Position numbers and translations under genes: made by a program
Source: Anaerolineae bacterium
Lineage (GTDB): Bacteria; Chloroflexota; Anaerolineae; UBA3071
Direction of reading: 5' to 3'
NCBI GenBank assembly: GCA_029907105.1
Contig: JARYMM010000033.1
Location: 1-40,221 of the forward strand
DNA length: 40,221 bases
Notes under the pieces: model-generated
Database searches by the model: none
Seen by the model: the letters and a program-made list of their open reading frames with translations, nothing else
What the model was told of the DNA's origin: nothing
Part shown: piece after piece, positions 23,562 through 31,806 of the stretch
Layout of the letters: each line of letters opens with the position of its first letter
Numbering within the stretch: the first letter of the stretch is position 1

Positions 23562-25064
23562 ATGAGGCGAGCCTTGGTGGTAGGCGCCGGCATCGCCGGC
23601 ATACAGGTCGCACTGGACATCGCCAACAGCGGCTACGAGGTGGTGTTGGTCGAGCGGTTGCCCTCCATCGGCGGGCACATGGCCCAGCTTTCGGAAACCT
23701 TCCCCACCCTGGACTGCTCGCAGTGCATCCTCACCCCGCGCACGGTCGAGGTCGGCCACCATCCCAACATCAAACTGATGACCTACTCCGAAGTCATCTC
23801 GGTGGAATCGGTAGATGGGGAAAGCGGTAAATTGGGACATAGGGAAGCTGGTGAACAGGTGACCAATTTACCAATTTACCAATCTACCAATCTACCAGAG
23901 TTCCGCGTGCGCATCCGCCGCAAGGCAGCTTACGTAGACTGGAATCTCTGCACCGGCTGCGGGGCCTGCCAGGAGAAGTGTCCCACAAAGGTTATCTCTG
24001 AGTTCGAGCGCGGCATGGGTCAGCGCAAGGCCATCTACGTCGTCTCGCCCCAGGCCGTGCCCAACAAACCGGTCATTGACGCCGAGCACTGCCTCTATCT
24101 CACCAGCAAGCAGGGCAACTCCACAACAGGAGTTGCCCTACATCCTGCGGACATCGAGGCTGGCCGGGTATCGGCGGTCGGCAAGCCGCGCCGCCCCCGC
24201 TGCGGCCTCTGCGCCAGGGTCTGCCCCACAGGGGCCATCGCCTTCGATCAGGAAGATGCGTTGTTCGAGGAGCGGGTTAACGCCATCGTCCTGGCCACAG
24301 GATACGATCTCCTTTCGCCGACCCGCCTGCCGGAGTATGGCGGTGGCCGCTTGCCCGACGTCATTGACGGCCTGGCCTTCGAGCGGCTGCTGTCCGCTTC
24401 GGGCCCTACGGCGGGGAAGATACGCCGCCCCTCCGATGGGGCGGAGCCCAAGGAGGTCGTCTTCGTGCAGTGCAGCGGCTCCCGCGATCCGGAGCGAGGC
24501 GTGCCTTACTGCTCCAAGATCTGCTGCATGTACACGGCCAAACATGCCATGCTTTACAAGCACCACGTGCCCGATGGCCATGCTTATGTCTTCTATATTG
24601 ACGTGCGCGCCGGTGGCAAGGGGTACGAAGAGTTCGTCAACAGGGCCGCTGAGGAGGCCGGCGTGGTCTATCTGCGGGGCAAAGTATCCAAGATCGTCCC
24701 GCAGGACGGCCGGCTGGTAGTCTGGGGGGCCGATACGCTGAGCGGGCAGCGCGTGGAGATCGCCGCCGACCTGGTGGTGCTGGCCACGGCAGTGCTGCCG
24801 GCGGCGGGCAGCGAGCGTCTGGCGGCGATGTTGGGGCTGGCGAGTGACGGCAGCGGCTTCTACGTCCCGGCCAACGCCGAGATACGGCCCGTCGAGAGCC
24901 ATGTGCCAGGCGTGTTCCTGGCCGGCGCCGGGCTGGGCCCCCGGGACATCCCGGAGACGGTGGCCCAGGCCAGCGGCGCGGCAGCCAAAGTGCTCAAACT
25001 ATTTGCCGCGGCGAGACGAGAGGGAGACGAAGAAAGCGAGGGAAACACGGAGGTGATGGAATGA
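23562..25064 (+). CDS. HdrA-like FAD/iron-sulfur oxidoreductase, first paralogue
   Basis: About 500 residues of the heterodisulfide reductase subunit A group. The FAD motif GAGIAGIQ (about 8), HdrA cysteines TLDCSQCILTPR (about 50), a [4Fe-4S] motif CTGCGACQEKCP (about 130) and a second one ending CGLCARVCPTG (about 214) are visible, followed by CSGSRDPERGVPYCSKICC and a second dinucleotide-binding part (DGHAYVFYIDVRAGGKGYEE). HdrA in methanogens and sulfate reducers bifurcates or relays electrons; the partner here is unknown because no HdrB, HdrC or MvhD gene is in the window. Two repeat-derived insertions, about residues 85-113 and 185-213, are in frame. The start is ATG 23562 or GTG 23559. 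The end overlaps the HicB-like gene. Confidence 0.9.
   Translation: MRRALVVGAGIAGIQVALDIANSGYEVVLVERLPSIGGHMAQLSETFPTLDCSQCILTPRTVEVGHHPNIKLMTYSEVISVESVDGESGKLGHREAGEQVTNLPIYQSTNLPEFRVRIRRKAAYVDWNLCTGCGACQEKCPTKVISEFERGMGQRKAIYVVSPQAVPNKPVIDAEHCLYLTSKQGNSTTGVALHPADIEAGRVSAVGKPRRPRCGLCARVCPTGAIAFDQEDALFEERVNAIVLATGYDLLSPTRLPEYGGGRLPDVIDGLAFERLLSASGPTAGKIRRPSDGAEPKEVVFVQCSGSRDPERGVPYCSKICCMYTAKHAMLYKHHVPDGHAYVFYIDVRAGGKGYEEFVNRAAEEAGVVYLRGKVSKIVPQDGRLVVWGADTLSGQRVEIAADLVVLATAVLPAAGSERLAAMLGLASDGSGFYVPANAEIRPVESHVPGVFLAGAGLGPRDIPETVAQASGAAAKVLKLFAAARREGDEESEGNTEVME
23811..23899. repeat. In-frame CCAATCTACCA-type insertion in first HdrA gene
   Basis: GGTAGATGGGG at the left, then ACCAATTTACCAATTTACC and AATCTACCAATCTACCAG at the right. 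The translation contains TNLPIYQSTNLP. It interrupts the sequence between SVES and EFRVRIRRK, where HdrA proteins normally continue directly. Confidence 0.8.
24113..24141 (+). repeat. CAACTCC family palindrome copy 3, inside an Fe-S motif
   Basis: GGGCAACTCC, ACAACA loop, GGAGTTGCCC, then TAC. In frame it begins an added stretch of about 30 residues between HCLYLTSK and PRCGLCARVC, that is, within the cysteine motif of a [4Fe-4S] cluster. Confidence 0.8.
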
Positions 25065-25267
25065 GGGACTTTACTTTCACCGTGCTCATCGAGCAGGATG
25101 ATGGCAGCTATCACGCTTACGTACCTGCTCTGAGGGGCTGTCATTCCTTTGGCGATACATTGGCTGAGGCACAGGCCAATATCGCCGAAGCCATGCAATT
25201 GCATTTGGAGTGTATGCTGGAGGACGGGGAAGAGATTCCACTCGGCGTGTTGTCGGCGTCGGTGTGA
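25061..25267 (+). CDS. HicB-like (UPF0150) small protein, orphan
   Basis: 68 residues: RDFTFTVLIEQDDGSYHAYVPALRGC then FGDTLAEAQANIAEAMQLHLECM, a clear HicB partial-RNase-H-like fold. It overlaps the first HdrA gene by four bases (ATGA) and is followed 29 bases later by the second HdrA gene. No HicA mRNA interferase lies beside it and there is no added DNA-binding domain, so it is an orphan of the antitoxin-like family. Function in this context is unknown. Confidence 0.85.
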   Translation: MRDFTFTVLIEQDDGSYHAYVPALRGCHSFGDTLAEAQANIAEAMQLHLECMLEDGEEIPLGVLSASV

Positions 25268-25296
25268 AATTCTTGCCCCCCTGATGAGGGACCGCC

Positions 25297-27048
25297 TTGA
25301 GCAAAATCGGTGTGTTCATCTGCCATTGCGGACATAACATCGCCGGCACGGTGGACGTGGAGGCGGTGGCCGAAGCGCTGCGCCGGGTCCCCGGCGTGGC
25401 CCTGGCCACGACGTACAAGTACTGCTGCTCGGAACCCGGCCAGAAGCTGATCCGTGACAGCATCCAGGAGCAGGGGCTCGACGGCGTGGTGGTGGCGGCC
25501 TGCTCGCCGGCCATGCACGAGACCACTTTCCGCCGCGCTGTGGCCTCGGCGGGCCTCAACCCTTACCTTTGCGAGTGCGCCAACATCCGCGAGCTGTGTT
25601 CCTGGGTGCACCAGGGCGATCCAGAACAGGCCACGGCCAAGGCCATCGCCATCGTCCAGACCATCGTGGAGAAGGTGAAGCGGGACGAGCCGCTGGAGAT
25701 GCTGAAACTGCCCATCACCCGGCGGGCGCTGGTCATCGGCGGCGGCATCGCCGGCCTACAGACGGCGCTGGACATCGCCGATGCCGGCTACCCTGTGCTG
25801 CTGGTGGAGCGCAGCCAGCGGCTGGGCGGCAAGATGGCCGAACTGAGCGGCACTTACCTGAACTTCGAGGCCGCCTCAGACCTGCTGGCCCAGAAAATCG
25901 AAGCCGTCACGCACCATCCACGCATCGAAGTGCTGACGGAGGCCGAAGTGGTGGAGGTCTCCGGCTATGTGGGCAACTTCAACGTGCGCGTTGGTAGACT
26001 GGGGACTGATAAATTGGTAAATTGGGAGGGACAGGCCCCATCTACCAATCTACCAATGTACCAATCTACCGAGTTAGCAGTGGGCGCTATCGTCGTGGCG
26101 ACCGGGTACGACCGCTACCCACTGAGCGCGCTGCCAGAGTACGGCGCCGGGCAGATAGCCGACGTGATTGACACCCTGGCTTTCGAGGGCATGCTGGCCA
26201 CGGGCGGCGAGATCCGCCGTCCCTCCGACGGCAAAGTGCCCAGGGAAGTGGTCTTCGTCCAGTGCGCCGGCTCCCGCGACCCCGAACACGGCGTGCCCTA
26301 TTGCTCAAAAATCTGCTGCATGGTGGTGGCCAAGCAGGCCACGATGTACGCCCGGCGCGTGGCCGGCGGCCAGGCCTATGTCTTCTACATGGACATCCGC
26401 TCGGCGGGACGGGGCTACGAGGAGTACGTGGACGAGGCCATGCAAAAGCACGGTGTGCTCTACGTGCGGGGCAAAGTGTCCAGGCTCTTCCCCGCAGACA
26501 GCAAGGTGATGGTCTGGGGCGTGGACACCCTGAGCGGGCGGCCCATCGAGGTGGCCGCCGACCTGGTGGTGCTGGCTACGCCCATGGTGCCCAGCGCGGG
26601 CACGGCGGAATTGGCCCAGCGGCTGCGGGCGGCCACCGATGCCGATGGCTTTTTCGCTGAGGCACACCCCAAGCTGCGGCCCGTGGAGAGCCTGACCGCC
26701 GGCATCTACCTGGCGGGGGCGGCGCAGGGGCCGAAAGACATCCCCGAGGCCATAGCACAGGCCAGCGGCGCAGCAGCCAAAGTGCTCTCCCTTTTCTCGC
26801 ATGAGGAGATGACACAGGACCCCCTGGTGGCCTACGTCATCGAGGAACTCTGCTCGGCCTGCGGGACCTGCGTCGAGGTCTGCCCCTACCAGGCGCGCAG
26901 CATCCACCCCGTGCGCAACGTGGCTATCGTCAACGCCGCGCTGTGCCAGAACTGCGGCGCCTGCGTGGTGGCCTGTCCCAACAAGGCCTCCCAGGTCTTC
27001 AACTGGAAACCGGAGCAGTTCCTGGCCATGGTGGATGCGATTTTTTGA
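25297..27048 (+). CDS. HdrA-like FAD/iron-sulfur oxidoreductase, second paralogue
   Basis: 583 residues. It has the N-terminal HdrA domain missing from its neighbour (IGVFICHCGHNIAGTVDVEAV; CSPAMHETTFRRA), an FAD motif GGGIAGLQTALDIADAGYPV (about 149), CAGSRDPEHGVPYCSKICC, and a C-terminal pair of [4Fe-4S] motifs CSACGTCVEVCP and CQNCGACVVACP. The internal ferredoxin of the first paralogue is absent; at the corresponding place lies a repeat-derived stretch (25992-26070). Together the two genes carry the domains of one long HdrA. Start TTG 25297 has GAGGG 7 bases upstream and is the likely start. Electron partners are not encoded nearby. Confidence 0.9.
   Translation: MSKIGVFICHCGHNIAGTVDVEAVAEALRRVPGVALATTYKYCCSEPGQKLIRDSIQEQGLDGVVVAACSPAMHETTFRRAVASAGLNPYLCECANIRELCSWVHQGDPEQATAKAIAIVQTIVEKVKRDEPLEMLKLPITRRALVIGGGIAGLQTALDIADAGYPVLLVERSQRLGGKMAELSGTYLNFEAASDLLAQKIEAVTHHPRIEVLTEAEVVEVSGYVGNFNVRVGRLGTDKLVNWEGQAPSTNLPMYQSTELAVGAIVVATGYDRYPLSALPEYGAGQIADVIDTLAFEGMLATGGEIRRPSDGKVPREVVFVQCAGSRDPEHGVPYCSKICCMVVAKQATMYARRVAGGQAYVFYMDIRSAGRGYEEYVDEAMQKHGVLYVRGKVSRLFPADSKVMVWGVDTLSGRPIEVAADLVVLATPMVPSAGTAELAQRLRAATDADGFFAEAHPKLRPVESLTAGIYLAGAAQGPKDIPEAIAQASGAAAKVLSLFSHEEMTQDPLVAYVIEELCSACGTCVEVCPYQARSIHPVRNVAIVNAALCQNCGACVVACPNKASQVFNWKPEQFLAMVDAIF
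25992..26070. repeat. In-frame CCAATCTACCA-type insertion in second HdrA gene
   Basis: TTGGTAGACTGGGG at the left and CTACCAATCTACCAATGTACC at the right (imperfect inverted ends). It translates in part as STNLPMYQST, the same peptide type as in the first HdrA gene, placed between FNVRVG and VGAIVVATGYD. Confidence 0.8.
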
Positions 27049-27087
27049 TCCGCCGATGAAGCCGATAGTTGACAGATTGGAGTGAAC

Positions 27088-27603
27088 ATGGACCGCCTCT
27101 GGACCCCCTGGCGAATGGAGTACATCCTGAGCGAGAAGTCGGAGGGATGTATTTTCTGCGATATGCTCGCCGCGGGCGACGACCGCGCTTGCCTCATCCT
27201 GCACCGCGGGCAGCGAGCTTTCGTCGTCCTCAACCGCTACCCCTACAACAACGGCCATCTGATGGTCGTGCCCTACGCGCACGCCTCCACCCTGGAAGGC
27301 CTGGACGATGAGACGTTGTTGGAACTGATGCAGTTGGTGAACCAGAGCCTGGCCGCGCTGCGCAAGACCATGAGCCCGCATGGCTTCAACATCGGCGTGA
27401 ACCTGGGCAAACCGGCCGGGGCAGGGGTGGCAGACCACGTGCACATCCACGTCGTGCCGCGTTGGGAAGGCGACACCAACTTCATGGCCGTCCTGGCCGG
27501 CACGCGCATGGTGCCCGAGATGCTCGACCAGACCTGCGACCGGCTGACGGCGGCCTTTGCAGAGGTTGAAGGTTACAGGTTCGAGGATGAAGAGCATGAG
27601 TGA
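27088..27603 (+). CDS. HIT family protein, Ap4A phosphorylase-like
   Basis: 171 residues. The catalytic triad HVHIHVVPRW with GDTNFM (about 112-130) and the N-terminal SEGCIFC zinc-type motif are characteristic of the FHIT/Ap4A phosphorylase-like branch. It hydrolyses or phosphorolyses dinucleotide polyphosphates or nucleoside phosphoramidates. ATG 27088 with GGAG at normal distance is the start; GTG 27082 is not needed. The end (EVEGYRFEDEEHE) appears repeat-derived. It sits in the hdrA-led gene run. Confidence 0.93.
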   Translation: MDRLWTPWRMEYILSEKSEGCIFCDMLAAGDDRACLILHRGQRAFVVLNRYPYNNGHLMVVPYAHASTLEGLDDETLLELMQLVNQSLAALRKTMSPHGFNIGVNLGKPAGAGVADHVHIHVVPRWEGDTNFMAVLAGTRMVPEMLDQTCDRLTAAFAEVEGYRFEDEEHE

Positions 27604-27609
27604 ACTTCA

Positions 27610-29274
27610 ATGAGCAGGGACAATCTCCGCTGGTGGGGCTGGGGCACGCTCGATCAGACCTATGACCTGAGCGAGCGGCCTGGCTTCTGGCCTTTCCTGA
27701 GCGAAGAGTTGGGGCTGACGGGCGAGGAGCGCGGGCCGCAGGCTGACCTGGACCGCATCACCCTGCCCGCCTCCCGCCTCTCGCCCGACGACCTGGACGC
27801 CCTGACCGCCATCGTCGGCGCTGAGCACCTCTCGGCAGAGCACAAAGCGCGGGTGACACACGCTGTGGGCAAAAGCTACCCCGACCTGATGCGCCTGCGG
27901 CTGGGACAGATCGAACACGCCCCGGACGTGGTGGTCTGGCCGGGAAGCGAGGAGGAGGTCGCCGCGCTGCTGGCGCTGGCCGTGCGGCGCCACTGGTCGG
28001 TCATCCCCTTCGGCGGCGGTTCCAGCGTCACCGGTGGGCTGACCGCGCTGGGCGAGTGGCCTGCCATCAGCCTGGACCTGGCGCGGCTCAACCAGGTGCT
28101 GGCCGTAGACCCTATCTCGCACACCGTCACCGCACAGGCCGGCATCCTGGGGCCCGCCCTGGAGCAAGCCTTGAACGTCGAGGGATTCACCCTGGGCCAT
28201 TTCCCTCAATCCTTCGAGTTCAGCACCCTGGGCGGCTGGATCGCCACCCGCGCCGCCGGGCAGCAGTCCATCCGCTACGGCAAGATCGAGGACATGGTGG
28301 AATGGCTGCGCATGGTGACGCCGCAGGGGGTGATCGAGACGCGGCATGTGCCCGCTTCGGCGGCGGGGCCGAGCCTCAAAGAGATGCTCGTCGGCTCCGA
28401 AGGCGCTTTCGGGGTGATCACCCAGGCCACGATGCGGCTGCGTCCGCTGCCCACACTGCGCGACACCCGTGGCCTGCTCTTCCGCTCCTTCGCTGACGGT
28501 GTGGCCGCCATCCGGGCCATGATGCAATCCGATCGGCCGCCGGCCATGGCCCGCCTTTCCGACGTCGCCGAGACCCGCGCCTACCAGGCCCTGAGCCCGG
28601 CCCGCCACGGCCGCGCTGCCCGGCTCACGCGGACCATCGGCACACGGCTGATGAAACGGCGGGGCATCGAATTACACGGGGCCTGCCTGATGATCCTGGG
28701 CTGCGAGGGCGACGAGCAGAGCGTGCCCGAGGATATGGATGCCGCGCTGACGGTCTGTGCCGCGCAGGGGGCCTTTCACCTGGGACGCAGCCCTGGCGAG
28801 GCCTGGTACGCTGAGCGTTTCGCCCTGCCCTACCTGCGGGATGTCCTGCTCGACCACGGCGTGCTGGTGGACACCCTGGAGACGGCAACGACCTGGGACA
28901 ACCTGCTGCCGCTCTACCAGGCGGTGGGCCAGGCGATTGCCGAGGCCATCGAGGCGGAAGGGGTGAAGCCGTTGGTCATGTGCCACGTCTCCCATGCCTA
29001 TACCGACGGGGCCTCGCTCTACTACACCTTCCTGGCCAGGCAGGTAGCAGGAAGGGAGATCGCCCAGTGGGAGCTCATCAAGCGCCGGGCGACGGAAACC
29101 ATCATGCAGCACGGCGGCACGCTGAGCCACCATCACGGCGTGGGGAGCGACCATCGCCCCTGGCTGGAGCGGGAGCACGGCCCGCTGGGCGTGGCCGCGC
29201 TGCGGGCACTGAAGCACACCTTCGACCCGTACGGGGTGATGAACCCCGGCAAACTGCTGGAGCAGGGTCCGTGA
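27610..29274 (+). CDS. FAD-linked oxidase, alkyldihydroxyacetonephosphate synthase-like
   Basis: 554 residues. N-terminal RWWGWGTLDQTYDLSERPGF is typical of the AGPS group; the FAD-binding PFGGGSSVTGGL (about 136), LVGSEGAFGVIT (about 260), CHVSHAYTDGASLYYTF (about 458) and GTLSHHHGVGSDHRPWL (about 500), with the catalytic His residues, fit AGPS better than lactate dehydrogenases. AGPS swaps the acyl chain of acyl-DHAP for a fatty alcohol to make ether lipids. It starts six bases after the HIT gene and is followed by a glycerol-3-phosphate dehydrogenase-like gene. Substrate is unproven. Confidence 0.85.
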   Translation: MSRDNLRWWGWGTLDQTYDLSERPGFWPFLSEELGLTGEERGPQADLDRITLPASRLSPDDLDALTAIVGAEHLSAEHKARVTHAVGKSYPDLMRLRLGQIEHAPDVVVWPGSEEEVAALLALAVRRHWSVIPFGGGSSVTGGLTALGEWPAISLDLARLNQVLAVDPISHTVTAQAGILGPALEQALNVEGFTLGHFPQSFEFSTLGGWIATRAAGQQSIRYGKIEDMVEWLRMVTPQGVIETRHVPASAAGPSLKEMLVGSEGAFGVITQATMRLRPLPTLRDTRGLLFRSFADGVAAIRAMMQSDRPPAMARLSDVAETRAYQALSPARHGRAARLTRTIGTRLMKRRGIELHGACLMILGCEGDEQSVPEDMDAALTVCAAQGAFHLGRSPGEAWYAERFALPYLRDVLLDHGVLVDTLETATTWDNLLPLYQAVGQAIAEAIEAEGVKPLVMCHVSHAYTDGASLYYTFLARQVAGREIAQWELIKRRATETIMQHGGTLSHHHGVGSDHRPWLEREHGPLGVAALRALKHTFDPYGVMNPGKLLEQGP

Positions 29275-29306
29275 GGTATGACGGCCCCTTTGGTGCCTCG
29301 GTGCCT

Positions 29307-30968
29307 ATGAACACATTCTCTCACCGCACCCGTTCACAAAACCTGGAGCGCCTGGCCACCGAGCCGCTGGACCTGCTGGTCATCGGCGGCGGGGTGACGG
29401 GCGCGGGTATCGCCTGGGATGGTGCGCTGCGGGGCTTGCGGGTCGGCCTGGTGGAGAAGGCGGACTTCGGCAGCGGCACCAGCGGCCGCTCGGCTCGCCT
29501 CATCCACGGCGGCATCCGCTACCTGGCCCAATGGCAGATCGGTCTGGTCTATGAATCGAGCCGCGAGCGACGCACGCTGTTGCGCATCGCCCCGCACCTG
29601 GTCAGACCGCTGCCCTTTCTCTACCCGCTGTACAAGGGGGGCAAGGACCGGCGCATCAAGATCCGGGCGGGCATGTGGATGTACGACACCCTGGCGCTGT
29701 TCCGCAACATCCACATCCACCGTATGTTGGACAGGGAGGAGACGCTGGAGGCGGAGCCCTGCGTGGCCGCCAGGCGGCTGTTGGGCGCCGCCGAATACTA
29801 CGACGCCCAGGTGGACGATGCCCGGCTGACGCTGGCCACGGCCCAGGCGGCTCACCGTGCCGGGGCGCTGATCGCCAACTACACCAGGGCCGTCGGCTTT
29901 CTGCGGGACGAAGCGGGGCAAATCGGCGGCATAACCGCTCGCGACGAGCTCACGGGAGAAACGTTGGACATCGTTGCCCGCGTGGTGGTCAACGCCACCG
30001 GCGTCTGGGCCGATGAGCTGATGAGGCTGGATGAATCGCAAGCAGGGCGGCGGCTGCGCCCCACCAAGGGCATTCACATCGTCGTGGACCGCCGACGCTT
30101 CGGCAACCGCCACGCCATCGTCTTCACCTCGCCACGGGACGAGCGCATGCTCTTCCTGGTGCCCTGGGGGCCTCTGGCCTACATCGGCACCACGGAGACC
30201 GATTACGCCGGCGACCTGGACCGGCCTCACGCCACCGCCGAGGATGTGGCCTACCTGCTGGAAGCCGCCAACCTGGCCTTTCCCGGCGTTCGGTTGGCCG
30301 AGGAGGATATCATCAGCACCTGGGCCGGCCTGCGCCCCCTCATCGCCGACGAGGAAGAGGAGAACGCCTATGACCTCTCCCGCGAGCACGAGATCTTCGA
30401 AAGCGACACGGGCCTCATCTCCATCGCCGGGGGAAAACTGACCACCTACCGCCACATGGCGGAGGAGGTGGTGGACCGGGTGGTGGCCCGGTTGGCCGCC
30501 CGCTACGGCGTCGGCGGCTTCCGGGAGTGCAGCACCGACGAGACGCCGTTGGACCCGGCCCCGCTGAGCGAATTGCGGCGGCTGGTGGAGGAGGGCAGGG
30601 GCGAGGCAGCATCGGCAGGGGTGGAGCCGGAGATGATGAGGCATCTCATCGGTCGTTTCGGCAGCGGCTATCGCGCCGTCGTGCGGCTCATCGCCGAGGA
30701 TCCCTCGTTGGGCGAACCCATCGTGGGCGGTCTGCCCTATCTCTGGGCCGAGGTGGAGTATGCGCTGGCCGAGGAGATGGCCGTGACCCTTTCGGACATG
30801 CTGGTGCGGCGCATCCCGCTCCTCTATGCCGCGCCGGACCAGGGGCTGAGCGTGGCGCGGGCTGTGGCCGAGCGCATGGCCGCCGTTTTGAGCTGGGACG
30901 AAGCGGGGATCGCCCGCCAACTCGCCGCCTATGCCCAGGAGGCGGCCTTGACGAGAGCGTACAGGTGA
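29307..30968 (+). CDS. glpD: FAD-dependent glycerol-3-phosphate dehydrogenase-like
   Basis: 553 residues. FAD motif GGGVTGAGIAWDGALRGLRV (about 20), SSGTSGR-type block (GSGTSGRSARLIHGGIRYL), TKGIHIV, YIGTTETDYAGD, STWAGLRPLI and GGKLTTYRHMAE match GlpD. It oxidises glycerol-3-phosphate to DHAP and passes electrons to quinone at the membrane. ATG 29307 is chosen to match the N-terminal FAD fold; upstream frame overlaps the AGPS-like gene. No ribosome site is obvious. DHAP is the backbone precursor of the neighbouring enzyme's substrate, a plausible but unproved link. Confidence 0.9.
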   Translation: MNTFSHRTRSQNLERLATEPLDLLVIGGGVTGAGIAWDGALRGLRVGLVEKADFGSGTSGRSARLIHGGIRYLAQWQIGLVYESSRERRTLLRIAPHLVRPLPFLYPLYKGGKDRRIKIRAGMWMYDTLALFRNIHIHRMLDREETLEAEPCVAARRLLGAAEYYDAQVDDARLTLATAQAAHRAGALIANYTRAVGFLRDEAGQIGGITARDELTGETLDIVARVVVNATGVWADELMRLDESQAGRRLRPTKGIHIVVDRRRFGNRHAIVFTSPRDERMLFLVPWGPLAYIGTTETDYAGDLDRPHATAEDVAYLLEAANLAFPGVRLAEEDIISTWAGLRPLIADEEEENAYDLSREHEIFESDTGLISIAGGKLTTYRHMAEEVVDRVVARLAARYGVGGFRECSTDETPLDPAPLSELRRLVEEGRGEAASAGVEPEMMRHLIGRFGSGYRAVVRLIAEDPSLGEPIVGGLPYLWAEVEYALAEEMAVTLSDMLVRRIPLLYAAPDQGLSVARAVAERMAAVLSWDEAGIARQLAAYAQEAALTRAYR

Positions 30969-30970
30969 GC

Positions 30971-31738
30971 ATGAGCGAACACGCACATAAGCGCTTCTGG
31001 GAAATTGATAGCTTGCGCGGCGTGGCCATCATCATGATGGTCCTCGTCCACCTGCGCTACGACCTGGTCTACTACGGGGGCCACGGCGGTCCGCTGCTGT
31101 TGGCCTACGGCTTCTGGCGCGATTTCGCCCGTGCCACGGCCAGCATCTTCCTGTTCCTGGTGGGCGTGTCGCTCACCCTGAGCCGGGCCAGGGTCAGCAA
31201 GGCGCAGGGGACAGACTCGGGACTGTTCTCCAAGTACCTGAAGCGCGGCCTGACCATCTTCGGATGGGGCATGGGCATCACCGTGGTGACCTGGGTGCTC
31301 CTGCGGGAAGGGGCCGTCTGGTTTGGCATTTTGCACTGCATCGGCGCGTCCATCATCCTGGCCTATCCCTTCCTGCGCTTGCGCTGGCCCAACCTGTTCA
31401 TCGGCCTGGCCCTCATCGCCGCCGGTGCGGTGCTCAGCCAACGCACGTACAGCTTCCCCTGGCTGATGTGGCTGGGCTTCATCCCGGAGCGCCTGGGCAG
31501 CGTGGACTACTACCCGCTCCTGCCCAACTTCGGCATCGTGCTCATTGGCATCTTTGCGGGAAACCTGCTGTACGCAGGCTTCGAGCGCCGCTTCCCCTGG
31601 CCTGACGCGTCTCATCTTGTCCCGGTCTCTGCGCTGAGCTTTTTGGGCCGACATTCGCTGGCCATCTACCTGATCCACCAACCCATCATCATCGCCCTGC
31701 TCTCCCTGACGGGGATCATCAAGCCCGGCTTCGTGTAG
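30971..31738 (+). CDS. DUF1624 / HGSNAT-like integral membrane protein
   Basis: 255 residues with about seven hydrophobic helices. The N-terminal RFWEIDSLRGVAIIMMVLVH, FLFLVGVSLTLSRAR and WFGILHCIGASIIL and the C-terminal GRHSLAIYLIHQPIIIALL match DUF1624, related to the catalytic membrane domain of heparan-alpha-glucosaminide N-acetyltransferase. Such proteins may move acyl groups across membranes. It begins two bases after the glpD-like stop, so it is in the same transcript. Substrate unknown. Confidence 0.88.
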   Translation: MSEHAHKRFWEIDSLRGVAIIMMVLVHLRYDLVYYGGHGGPLLLAYGFWRDFARATASIFLFLVGVSLTLSRARVSKAQGTDSGLFSKYLKRGLTIFGWGMGITVVTWVLLREGAVWFGILHCIGASIILAYPFLRLRWPNLFIGLALIAAGAVLSQRTYSFPWLMWLGFIPERLGSVDYYPLLPNFGIVLIGIFAGNLLYAGFERRFPWPDASHLVPVSALSFLGRHSLAIYLIHQPIIIALLSLTGIIKPGFV

Positions 31739-31806
31739 CCCTCATTCCTTGTCCGGCGGCACCTCGGTGTCTCCGGGCCTGGCAATGGATCAGGAAAGGC
31801 GGCTAT

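Noticed and set aside
26305-27597. Minus-strand 430-codon open frame
   Set aside because: Antisense of the second hdrA and HIT genes; His/Gly/Gln-rich with no domain match.
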